In this document: piece by piece, positions 20,767 to 30,948 of the stretch | Layout of the letters: each line of letters opens with the position of its first letter | Position numbering within the stretch: position 1 is the stretch's first letter | Assembly: GCF_014529535.1 (NCBI RefSeq) | Contig: NC_050735.1 | Coordinates: 12,535,739 to 12,599,738 of the forward strand | Reading direction: 5' to 3' | DNA: 64,000 nt | Source of the DNA: Bradysia coprophila | Taxonomy: Eukaryota > Arthropoda > Insecta > Diptera > Sciaridae | Made by a program: the position numbers and the translations under genes | Notes under the pieces: generated by a model | What the model was told of the DNA's origin: nothing | What the model saw: only the letters and a program-made list of their open reading frames with translations | Databases searched by the model: none

Positions 20767-22454
20767 ATGGACAAAACAGCTCCTATTCGAAAAGGGACGT
20801 GTATTTTAACAGAAAAACCATTTGTGTTCGCTCTCAAATCAAGATATCGACAAGAGCGGTGCGATTTCTGTTTTGCCGAGTGAGTGATTTATTTATCTAA
20901 TTTATAACTGCGTACTAATCCAGATACGAAACATAAAATTTTCTGAAATCGATTTTTTTCAGAGGCAAAGTACTTAAGTGTTCTAACTGTTCCTACGTCT
21001 ACTACTGCAATCGACTTTGCCAGCAAGAAGCCTGGCCCGTTCACAAAACAGAATGTTCTCATTTGCGTACAATTGCACCTCGAACACTGCCGGATGCGGC
21101 ACGAATCTTATCGCGTATAATTCTTAAGCTGAATAATGGGGGCGAATACGAGAAGGGCTATTACACGGGCAAGTGCTACAGAAGATTCTCAGATCTTATG
21201 ACACGTAAGTGAAATATCTTGTCGAATGAATGTACAGAGTTGGTATGATGGGACCAGTGAACGAATTTCCAATGAAATTTTAGATTTCGACGAACTAAAG
21301 CTTGATGAAAAGCGATTGGAGCACATCGAGTGTCTCACATCTGTTTTAACTCAACTGCTAGGACAGAAATTGCTTCCGTCTCCGACTGAATTGATTCACA
21401 TTTATGGAAAAGTACGTACATATCATGCTCCCATGAATGTCGTCGCAAATCTGTTGCAAAAACCAAATCTTTTCTCTGCAGATGCTGGTCAATGCTTTTA
21501 ACATTTTAGACCAAGAAATGAACTCGATTGGTACCGGCATTTACCTGGGCGTTTCGATAACCGACCACAATTGCACACCGAATGCGGTTGCCACATTTGA
21601 TGGGACAACGATTTTCATTCGACTTATCGAAGACATTCCACGCTTGGATTGGTCGAAAGTAATTAAAATGCCCCGTATGTCCCGTGCGAATTCGATGTAT
21701 TGAGCGCAATTTTACTTTCAGATCTTCATATCCTATGTGGACATGCTCAGTACTCCCGACGATCGTCGCACGGAGTTACAGAAAAATTATTTTTTCCTTT
21801 GTGATTGTATGCGGTGCCTCGATCCGATTGAGGCGACTGAATCGAATGCAGCTGCTTGTCCTAACAGTAAATGCAACGAATATTTGGATCTGCGTCGTTT
21901 GATCGATGCCTGTCCAAAATGTAATTTACCAATAACGAACGAGTATGCTGAACGGTTCCACGAAGTGGTCGAATTTACAAAAATGCATCTGGATAAGATG
22001 AAGGACATAGCATGTAAGTCAGTCCTGATATGGGCGTTCAATTTGACAAAAATTTATTCTGACAAATCCGTTCCACACCACACCAGATTTGGATATTTGT
22101 AAAGTACTGCTGAAACAGCAGCACAACGTGTTACATCCGTTTAATGTGTGGCACTTGAAGACACTGGAAAGTGCGTTCGAAAGTGCAATTAATGTTGGTA
22201 AATGGGACGAAGCAATTGAATACGGTAACGAACTTCTGCCGGGATTCACAAAATATTCCGGCAAACTGAATCCGTTGGTGGGATTGATCCACATGAAGAT
22301 GGGCAAGATTTTGTTGCATCGAGATCAGCGGAAAGAGGCTCTGCATAATTTGAACAAAGCTAGTGACATCATCAAAATAAGTCATGGGAAAGAGCATCCT
22401 TTATATCAGCAACACCTTATTCCGCTGTTAATTGACGCAGCAAGCAGTCAGTAG
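20767..22454 (+). CDS. SET and MYND domain protein, SMYD3-like lysine methyltransferase
   Basis: Six exons: 20767-20879, 20963-21204, 21284-21411, 21482-21658, 21722-22013 and 22087-22454, about 439 aa, with all phases consistent. The SET domain is split, as in the family, by a MYND zinc finger (CDFCFAEGK..., CSNCSYVYYCNRLCQQEAW then HKTEC). The SET core reads GVSITDHNCTPNA, where the usual NHSCxPN is DHNCTPNA, followed by ISYVDMLSTPDDRRTELQ and a post-SET CDCMRC. The C-terminal half is TPR-like helices (EAIEYGNELLPGF, HPLYQQHLIPLL). The order and the SYLDML-like motif favour SMYD3 over SMYD1/2. Substrates in insects are not established. The Asn-to-Asp change near the SAM site deserves a check for activity. 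Confidence 0.85.
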
Positions 22455-22639
22455 TGAACCATTGCATTGCATATACGAAAGTTTAGTTGAAAAAATGTTT
22501 TTTTTTTTGAACAAACTTGATTTTTGTGGAAGGAAAGTTTGGGCTCGATGGACACTCGACACCGTTGTGAATTTAAAGTTGGTTAGCAACACTTGGAGCA
22601 CATAATAGCAGGAACTATTTTTGGAAAACCGTTTTAATT

Positions 22640-22815
22640 CTACAGGGCTTGTGGGTTCTTGTAATAACAAAATGCAATTCGGGTCGGGGTCGCATCGGGT
22701 TTCAATGTCATCGGGCTTTGGGCTATCAGGTTTTGGGTTATCGAATTTCAAAAAATTTATTCAGACTGGGTTCTGGGTTCGGGTCGGGTTTCGAAAATCC
22801 TCGACCCGCTCAACT
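22640..22815 (+). repeat. GGGTT/CGGGT-rich low-complexity tract
   Basis: Repeated gggtt, cgggt and gggct runs (about 22680-22805) with several G-triplets on the plus strand, unusual in this AT-rich region. ORFs here (SSGFGLSGFGLS) are low-complexity artefacts. The tract could form a G-quadruplex. It lies between the convergent 3' ends of the SMYD gene and oxidase 1. Confidence 0.5.
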
Positions 22816-22908
22816 CTATACGACGATTGGAACAGGTACATGACATGATAGCTCAGTAATTCTGCGAAATATTTCTACTTTTATTGCATATTACAATTGC
22901 CGTGCAAG

Positions 22909-24572
22909 CTACGGAATCGATTTGTAATAATCAGATATTTCGTTAGCAGCTCGCCAACCCGACATAACTGCACCATGTACGTAGCCCGAATGGTCTTTTT
23001 CAGTTGCTTCACCAGCAATCAATACGACTGGTTTGTTGGACGAACTGTAGAGCGTCTCGGCTAAATCTGTACCTAAAGCGACATTATGTGCTTGCGTGTC
23101 CATCGATCCGAACGAATATGTACCGAAGAAATATTTGTTCGACTGCCAACGATTTCGACGCATGTTTATCGGACGCGGTATGGGTCGACCTAGAAACTTC
23201 TGCAACAACCACACAGAATCATCGATCAACTGCTCGTCACTAATTGTTTCAAATTGTCTAATGTGCTTTCCGGCTAATAGTCCACCTAATAAATTCGGTT
23301 GCGCGTCTTCTTTGATTACGCCAAATATATCGGTCACCCATTCTCTTTCCGTTCCGATGAGTTTGTCTTTGTCCTCTTGCTTCCATAAAAATGTGTAAGT
23401 TGTCCAATTGCCATCGTCCTTCGGCCAAAATGGTTCTTGGAATTCTAAGAAGAACTTTCCCAACGTACCGTATCCGGTGTGCTCTATGGCATTGATTTTC
23501 TTCTCGGGTAACTGTGGAGTAAAAAGTGTGCGATGATGCTTCTTGAGGAATCCCAGCGATACTGTGACAATCACGTGATCAGCTCGATACTCTGAACCGT
23601 CCGCACAATCAACGACCACTTCATTTGAAGTCCAATTGATATTCGTCACTTCTTTGTTAAATTGGATTTTTTCGTCTACAGGCAATGTCTTGGATGGATC
23701 TGGTCGTTTTTTCTGAGAATGAAGCAAAAAAAAATGCTCAGAACTCGGTTGCTTGAATGGAATGACTAACATTACCATTAAGAAGTCAAAAACAATTTTG
23801 GAACCATGTTCCTTCCATGTTAGTTGTTGATTCCCGCCTAAGAAATTATTTTTTTTAGTAAAAAATCCTAACTTTAGTCTTGCTCATCTATTATCACCTG
23901 CTCCGTTCTCATCCCCACTAAGTAGAGACGAGATATCAAACCAGCTTTCCGAAGAATACAGTGAATTCATCTGTCTTTGACTTAAATCCTTAATCTGCTC
24001 TACTAGCTCCTCATCAATATCTCCCAATTCCTTAACCCGATTCGGAAAATTGATGTCGAAAAATTCACCAAGCGATCCGTTGAACTTGGCCATGTTTTCG
24101 TAATCGCTTGTAATTGTTTCCGACAAATCCATCAGTTTGACATATTTGCTCAGATCAACTAGTTGTCCATCCGAAGTGTAGGCATGAGTCGTGTTGCTAC
24201 CAATGCCAATATCACCAAACTCAAAATGATCCTTCACCAATTCGTAGACAACATTACCCTGTTCGCCTTGACACCATTGTGCACCTAGATCGACGAAACC
24301 TTTACCGAATGGAATGCTGTGCACTCTTCCACCGATACGATCTAGGGCCTCCAGTACAACAACGTTGTTGTAACCATTTTCAAGCAGCTTGGCTGCGGCA
24401 GAAATTCCCGAAGCACCAGCACCAACTATAATAAATTTGGTCGACTTATCGTCGCCGACAACTAGATAGCTGTTTAATATCTGAAAGGAAATTGATTTCT
24501 TACACAAATTTGCCTACGAATTTATTCGGAACTCACAGCAAACAGCAGAGTGATCGTAATTAACGGACACAT
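22909..24572 (-). CDS. Secreted FAD-dependent amine (polyamine) oxidase 1
   Basis: Four exons on the minus strand: 24572-24537, 24480-23898, 23837-23776 and 23712-22909, about 494 aa. The first exon (MCPLITITLLFA) plus the start of exon 2 forms a signal peptide. The Rossmann FAD motif FIIVGAGASGISAA is followed by a VLEALDRIGGRVHS segment. The substrate/FAD domain includes GAQWCQGEQGN, and the C-terminus has VLIAGEATEKDHSGYVHGAV then SGWRAANEI, the flavin-binding signature of the monoamine/polyamine oxidase family. It is closest in layout to peroxisomal/spermine oxidase-like insect proteins but secreted, with no peroxisomal SKL tail. The expected product of catalysis is H2O2 plus an aminoaldehyde. 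It is paralogous to the gene at 26990-28673 with the same intron positions. Confidence 0.85.
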
Positions 24573-25230
24573 TTCGGTGAACTGATTCAAATTTGAATTT
24601 ATTTTTGATAATAGGAGGTTTCTGTTGGCAAAACGAAGAACGGTAAGGTGAAAGATCAATGCAGATTAAAAATATTTAAAATCGCTAATAAAACTGTGTG
24701 GATGATGTAATAGTTAGAGGTTGAGTAACAGATTTAGCGCAACCAAAAAAAAAGATCTCTCAAAACAAACTGAAAATTTTCCCAATTAGTTAGGCTAGAT
24801 CGCTTTTAGTTAGCCGACAACAAATCATTTAATTTTGAGTACAAAAAATTGATTGCCCGACTTCGTCTCTCGAACAGGTATGGCAGACTATTTCAATAAA
24901 TTCATCTATTCATCAGAAGGTCAACAACAAGCCTTGACATTGACCGTGTAATTAGCGACATGGTGTGCGCGTATATACATGATGTTTTCAACACAATGAC
25001 GAAAACTAAAACTTTCGTTGGTATTTTTGAGAAAAAATTTAATGCAACTCGATGATAATTGATTTTGATATGCAGAGCTGGGTGCGAATAGCATTCACAA
25101 TAATTGTGAGGCTATTCACACTTTTGTGTGAGTGGCATTTAAAATAATAGTCAGACTATTTGCAACCGGGTGCAAATACCCAATTCGTTGTTTTAATTCA
25201 AAGAAGAGCTTGATGAGGTACGGTAATAAG
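24573..25230. other. Intergenic, upstream of oxidase 1
   Basis: Contains the oxidase 1 promoter and, near 24888, an isolated aacaggtatggcag motif resembling the MITE end seen at 10.2-10.6 kb, without a partner. No gene was recognised. Confidence 0.35.
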
Positions 25231-26236
25231 ATTCCGACAAAACCATTTTAAATAAAATTCCTCCGATCACAGTTGTTGGTGCAACGAACTTTGCATCGGC
25301 GATGCAGATACTGAATGGCCAAACGACAAACGTGAAATTTGCAATCAAATACTGTTCTATTGGAACAAAAATTCTGCTGAATGATATTGAAGACTACAAC
25401 AAACTTAAATCTCAGTTGAAATCAGCAAATGTGGAATTCTTTTCTCACGACTTGAGAATGGAAAAATATGACAAATTCGTCCTGTCTGGCATCGCTAAAT
25501 TGGATACAGATGAAATCGCTGAATCACTCAAGACCTACCAGCTTGAAGTGGTGGATATCAGAGAGATCACACTGAAAAACAAACGTTTTGATGATGAAGG
25601 TGTCTACATCGTCTCATTTGCACATGGCAGCGTAAAACTGCCGAGCTTGAACAAAACGAGAATCAATTACACCATTCCGAAGTGGCGAATATACCAAGCA
25701 TCTAAAAATAAAGTGACCCAGTGCAGACGTTGCCAGCTTTATGGACACGGAATGCAAAACTGTAATCTAAAACCGAAATGCTTAAACTGCGGGCTTGACC
25801 ATTACCCAAATCAGTGCAACAGCCCAGTACAAAAATGCGCCAACTGCAAAGGGGATCATCTAGCAACTGACCTCAACTGCCCCAAACGTCAAGAGTTTTT
25901 GGAAATGAGAAAAAGATTGGCCTCCTCCAACAAGAAACCATCAACAAATAAGCCACCACCCGAGCAAAGAAAAGCCAACAGTAATTTCCAAAAGCCTATG
26001 AGATTCTACACAACGCAATCCCAACCAACATCTTCAAGTACCGACAAGCCGTACACAACAACTTGGTCCAGTTTGTTCAAACAGAACACAGCCCCAACCG
26101 TCCAACCATCTCCCAGCAACGACAAATTCAAGCCGGAAGAAATTGGTCCAATCATGTCAGAGCTACTAGCCGGTCTAAGGCACTGCCAAAATAAAGAGCA
26201 ACAATTAATCGTTATGTTCGAAATTGCCACCTTTTT
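25230..26236 (+). pseudogene. Non-LTR retrotransposon ORF1 (gag-like) fragment
   Basis: An open frame from about 25250 through ATG 25302 encodes an ORF1 protein of jockey type: KIPPITVVGATNFASAM at the front, a pre-C2HC domain (YCSIGTKILLND... VEFFSHDLRM), then three CCHC knuckles (CRRCQLYGHGMQNC, CLNCGLDHYPNQC, CANCKGDHLATDLNC). No EN/RT ORF follows. The frame runs to 26318, but its tail past 26236 is foldback sequence, so the element is truncated on both sides. It sits between the two oxidase genes on the opposite strand. Confidence 0.75.
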
Positions 26237-26513
26237 TCTTACTGAAATTTCTCGAGGTACACAAAATGTACATGGTCGGGTGGTGTATCATTTTAAAGGT
26301 AATTTTATGTGCTTTTGAGCCAAATAGAGACTGATGTGGTTTGGATGCATCTATGATGAAATATGGACACTTAAATATTTCAACTTCTTTTTCATCGCAT
26401 ATGTATCCAAACCACATAAAACTCTATTTGGCTCAAAAGCTCATAAAATTACCTTTCAAATGATACCCCACACGACCATGTACATTTTGTGTACCTCGAG
26501 AAATTTCAGTAAG
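26237..26513. mobile_element. Foldback element with ~115-bp arms
   Basis: The left arm (26237-26352, starting cttactgaaatttctcgagg) pairs with the right arm (26397-26513, ending cctcgagaaatttcagtaag). Arms share ggctcaaaag-type and accatgtacattttgtg blocks inverted. The loop is about 45 bp. It interrupts the ORF1 fragment. Confidence 0.8.
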
Positions 26514-26989
26514 AACAGTGTACGTCTTCGGTTAAAAACTTTATCTGCACATATTTCAGTGTGGATGAATTTTAAACCCAACAAGACCCTATTCGGCTCA
26601 ATAGTACATGTGATTACCTTTCTAATGACACCCCACACGACCCTGTACGACTCGTGTAACTGGAGCAATTTTTGTAAGAAAATTGCAACTTTTCGGTTTT
26701 TGCACACCTTTGACCAGCCACACAAACTTCGAAGAATTTTTTTGAAAGTGGTTTTGGCTTCTAGGGTCGAAGTCCTTTCTAGGCACATATAAAAAATTCC
26801 AATAGAAAATGCGTCCGATTTCGGTAGGCTGTTTTTCAAAAGAATCCCTCTTTTTATTTCAACGTAATATTACCAGATCAGCAACATAACAATTAGAAAT
26901 CTCAAACAAATCTCGAACAGGAGCTGGCGATAGTTCGAAAATTAGACAGATTACTTTTACTCTGATTGTATACCTTTAATAGACTATCA
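26514..26989. repeat. Diverged repeats adjoining the foldback
   Basis: About 26570-26690 is a diverged direct copy of the right arm (cggctcaatag, gattacctttctaatgac, ccccacacgaccctgtac in the same order). About 26730-26851 matches one arm of the foldback at 42292-42573 (ttttggcttctagg, aaaatgcgtccgatttc, caaaagaatccctct). The ORFs on both strands here are by-products. Confidence 0.65.
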
Positions 26990-28673
26990 TCAGTGTTGCT
27001 GAACGGATTTGTAATAATCTAAAATTTCGTTAGCAGCTCGCCAACCGGATGCGACTGCTCCATGGACATAGCCTGAATTAACTTCTTCGGTTGCTTCACC
27101 AGCAATCAACACAGCTGGTTTGTTGGACGAACTGTAGAGCGTCTCGGCCAAATCTTTACCAAAAGTTACATTATGTGTTTCCGTATCCATCGATGCATAG
27201 GAATATGTTCCGAAGAAATATTTGTTCGACAGCCAACGATTTCGGCGCATATTTATCGGACGCGGGATGGTTGGCCCCAGAAACGTCTGCATCAACCACA
27301 CACAATCATCGATTAACTGTTCGTCGCTGATTTCTTCAAATTGTTTTATGTGCTTGCCAGCTATGAGTCCGCCTAATAGATTAGGCTGTGCATCTTCTCT
27401 GATCAAAGAATTTATTTCTGTCACCCATTCTCTTTCGGTGCCGATGAGTTTGTCTTTGTCCTCTTGCTTCCATAAAAATGTGTATGCCGACCAGTTGTCA
27501 AAGTCCGTAGGCCAGAATGGTTCTTGGAATTCCAAGAAGAACTTTCCCAACGTACCGTATCCGGTGTGCTCTGTGGCATTGATTTTCTTCTCGGGTAATT
27601 GTGGAGTGAAAAGTGTGCGATGATGCTTCTTAAGGAATCCCAGCGATACTGTGACAATCACGTGATCAGCTCGGTACTCTGAACCGTCCGCACAACCGAC
27701 GACCACTTCATTTAAAGTCCAATTGATATTTGTCACTTCTTTGTTAAATTGGATTTTTTCGTCAATAGGTAAGGATTTGGATGGATCTGGCCGTTTTTTC
27801 TACAAAGATTAAAAAAAAAACAAATTGTTTGAGACTCTGCCTTCCAGCAAAAAGGTATGGCCTTACAGTTAAGAAGTCAAATGCAGTTATGTAGCCATGT
27901 TCCTTCCACGTAAGTTGTTGATTTCCCGCTGAAAAATTAAATTTTTTCAGAAAATCACCTCAACTTAGTCTGATGCTCGCGTCAATTACTTGCATCATCT
28001 TGAAATGCATTAAGTTGAGAAGAAAGATCGTACCAGCTATCGCTTGCATACAGTGAATTCACTCTTTTCTCAATCAAATCTACAATCTGATCTGACAGCT
28101 CCTGATCCACATCTTCGAATTCCTTATCCTGAATGCGGATGCGGTAATTGGTTTCGAAAAATTCACCAAGCGATCCATTGAATATTTTCATGTTTTCGAA
28201 ATCAAATGCAATTGTTTCAGACAAATCAATTAGTTTGGCGAACTTTTTTTGTTCAACTAATTTTCCGTCCGAAACATAGCAATGCATATTGTCGTTCCTG
28301 ATGGCATTATCACCAAATTCAAAATGTTCATTTACCAATTCATACACAACGTTTCCCTGTTGTCCTGAACACCATTGTGCACCTAAATCTATGAAACCTT
28401 TCCCGAATGGAATGCTGTGAACTCTTCCACCGATACGATCTAGCGCTTCTAGTATAACAACGTCATTGTAACCATTTTCAAGCAGTCTGGCAGCGGCAGA
28501 AATTCCCGAAGCACCAGCTCCAACTATAATAAATTTGGGAGACTTATCGCCCGCTTTTACGACTAATAGGCCGCTTGTAATCTAAAAATCGACTTCTTTA
28601 AACATGAATTTCCAAATATAATTCGTTCTAATCTTACAATAAACAGCAAAGTGATCGGAGTCAGCGAACACAT
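26990..28673 (-). CDS. Secreted FAD-dependent amine (polyamine) oxidase 2
   Basis: Four exons on the minus strand: 28673-28638, 28581-27990, 27928-27867 and 27799-26990, about 499 aa. It has the same phases and intron positions as oxidase 1. The signal peptide comes from MCSLTPITLLFI plus exon 2. FAD motif FIIVGAGASGISAAARLLEN, ALDRIGGRVHS, GAQWCSGQQGN and C-terminal LIAGEATEEVNSGYVHGAV are all present. Exon 2 has no stop but lacks in-frame start codons upstream of GTG 28347, so simple ORF calling makes it look truncated. Coding is conserved while introns and the sequence past the stop differ, so both copies look functional. Specificity may differ: oxidase 1 has WCQGE where this has WCSGQ. 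Confidence 0.85.
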
Positions 28674-28834
28674 TTCAATAAACCTAGACTAAGTCGATTG
28701 CGAAAGTGATTCGAATTTAAGTTGATTGCGGAATGTTATGTAAAATTTGCATTGCAAATATTTAGAAATTTAGGGTGAGAGGTCAACGCTGATTAAAAAC
28801 ATTCGTTCAAAAGTTTGTGTCAATAATGTGTAGT

Positions 28835-29052
28835 TTAGAAGCCACGACAGAGTAAAGTTAACCAGGCAGGAGCGCTTGTTTGACTAGGGACCTGAATAAT
28901 CTAGTAGCCCTTGATATTTTGCGAATAAAATTTTTCAATTTATGTCAATGTTCATTTGAGTTCATTTTCATCCCATGTATTAGGTCCCTTATTTGACGTT
29001 TCGAAAATGAACCGCTCCTGCCTGGTTTATTTTACTCTGCCGTGTTAGAAGC
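28835..29052. mobile_element. MITE with 8-bp TSD ('cacggcagagtaaa' family)
   Basis: The element spans 28843-29044 (202 bp). The 32-bp terminal inverted repeats begin cacgrcagagtaaa and contain accaggcaggagcg, with three mismatches. The perfect target duplication ttagaagc lies at 28835-28842 and 29045-29052. There is no ORF. Relatives are at 56248-56448 and, in miniature, at 1316-1360. Confidence 0.88.
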
Positions 29053-29890
29053 TGATTTACAGTACTCGCTGTTAATATGAGAGCCTTAAATACAAGAAAA
29101 ATTGTAAACTTTTTAGTCTACTGCTGAACCATCTGCAACAAATCTGGATATTCTTCAAATTTGCTTCATTACAAACAACTTGGTATCCATACGATCTATC
29201 ACACACACGACTAAATCGGGGTTAGAACCAAGCGAATGTACATGCAAATTGACCGATTTCATCACTTCGCACCGAGGGGAACACTACTCCGGAAAGTCAT
29301 GGTACATGGCCCAGAAAAGTAACTATATAAATACACGTAAAGTCAAGTTCATTGGCACCAGCTTCACTCTCAGCTTCATACAAAGTCATGGTACAACGTT
29401 TTTCAAAGTAGTTTTCCCATCGCTTCACAGAAAATGAAAAATCCTTCGATACTTTGTTAGTAGTTTACTCCCAGTATAGGGAAACCCGCACTAGCCCACG
29501 TGGTTTTTCATAGCTTAATACGTAAATTTCTATACATTTCTAGTACATTTACACTATTGTCAGCAATCTATATGTGAACTAACTTCACTGCTATGACATT
29601 TCATGGATATTTACCATATTTACCATAAAATTGAGGGCAAAGAATGAAGTACTAAAAAATTGTAGCGCCTCTACAGGCCAATCGACTTTTCCTATCATAG
29701 GAGAGAAGAACTTCTTTAAGTTTTTATTTTTAGTCATTATATTATCAAAGCAGAACATGGGGTCACCGTGCTTCGATCGGAGCTATGGCTTCTTTTGAAG
29801 ATCCAATGAAGCCCCATATAAGAACAACTTTTAAGGATATTATGATAGAACAAATAAATTACAATTTTTTTCTGTTGTTTTTGGATACAG
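29053..29890. other. Intergenic, possible core promoter and dispersed repeat
   Basis: TATATAAA at 29324-29331 is followed by an initiator-like tcattg at 29349-29354 (A at +1 puts the TATA at about -27), but no convincing ORF follows, so I do not call a gene. Positions 29638-29695 carry the caaagaatgaagtact dispersed repeat. Confidence 0.35.
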
Positions 29891-30000
29891 TATCGACATA
29901 TTATACATTTCTTGTTTCTCGAACTTCTCTCATTTCTCCATAACGAGTATATGGAGAATGAGAGAAGTAAGCAAAATAAGAAATGTATAATATGTCGATA
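29891..30000. repeat. 110-bp hairpin element
   Basis: The outer arms of 23 bp (29891-29913 and 29978-30000, ends tatcgacatattata and tataatatgtcgata) are perfectly inverted, and inner arms (cttctctcatt / aatgagagaag) also pair. It is probably a tiny non-autonomous element. The minus-strand ORF overlapping it is spurious. Confidence 0.75.
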
Positions 30001-30948
30001 TTTTTGAATGTTAAAAACTGTATTATAATGGTCGAGCAATATCATACCTTTACTGATATCAGTCAAAAGACCTTCAAAAGAAAATATGACGTCCCTGTAC
30101 ATACTTCGAAAATAATGGATATCATTCACGGTGAAGTATTCTTTGCCTGACCGTAAACATTTTATCAAGAAAAGATGTTATAAAGAAAGTTTTACCAAAC
30201 AAAATTTGCATCAAAATGAACCTAGTCATGCACGTCCTAAGTGGCTGTAGTGAGCTCATCCAACTGCTCCAGCTTGAAACAGCGGATACGCTCACATATT
30301 TCTCCAGGCGATTCTTTATTAAAGTAGGGAGCAAACCAAAATAATTGTCTCGCGCAACTTTCACACACATCACTGTTCGACAAAAACAATGAGTTAGGAA
30401 AATCTTGCAAACTTTTTTGAATTTGCCGGCATCGCAGTACAATAGTGCCACCTAACTTTCAATAGATAATGTTGGAAGTAACGTTTACCGGAATTACTAA
30501 GCTAAAATATCGAATCAAAATGATTTTTCAAATGAAATTAATGAATTAAATTTCGTTCGATGCGTTCTCGTTTATACCCTCCTCATCATTTTAAGTGTTT
30601 AATCAAAACGTTGGATTCAATTTTAAAATAAGAAAAATAGATCAGAGATGGATTCCGCTCGATTTTCTGTTGGAGACGGATTCTCATACGCAATTTGTCA
30701 AATTATTTTTTTGTTGTTTTTGCGTTCGATTAGCGGATGGATATGTGACGTTGACAGTCGGTATTTGTGATTAAAATTTGCAATATGTTTTCGTGATAAG
30801 AGAGCCGAACAAATTTAATGTTATAAATTCGATTGTACGGGCGACATAGTGTTACGGTTGCGGGTCGGTGGATTACGTGTGATCAGCCATAAAACAATCG
30901 CATCTTAAGATTTATTTTCCAAAAAATTTGTGTTTTCATTGAGGAAAA
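30001..30948. other. Intergenic and likely Papss promoter / 5' UTR
   Basis: No gene recognised. The several hundred bases before 30949 probably hold the Papss promoter and 5' UTR; no TATA box is evident. Confidence 0.4.

Noticed and set aside
26334-26839. ORFs of 152 aa (+) and 127 aa (-) over the foldback area
   Set aside because: They follow the inverted-repeat arms and diverged arm copies, and similar text appears in the mirror frame; an artefact of repeats.
27982-28347. Truncated oxidase 2 starting at 28347
   Set aside because: The frame upstream is open to 28581 and matches oxidase 1 exon 2 throughout; only start codons are missing because it is an internal exon.
29324-29354. Core promoter of an unseen gene
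   Set aside because: TATA and Inr-like motifs are present, but no ORF or exon can be traced downstream, so no gene is called.
29737-30451. Minus-strand ORFs of 143 and 109 aa
   Set aside because: One runs through the 110-bp hairpin and the other lacks any family signature, codon pattern or splice context.
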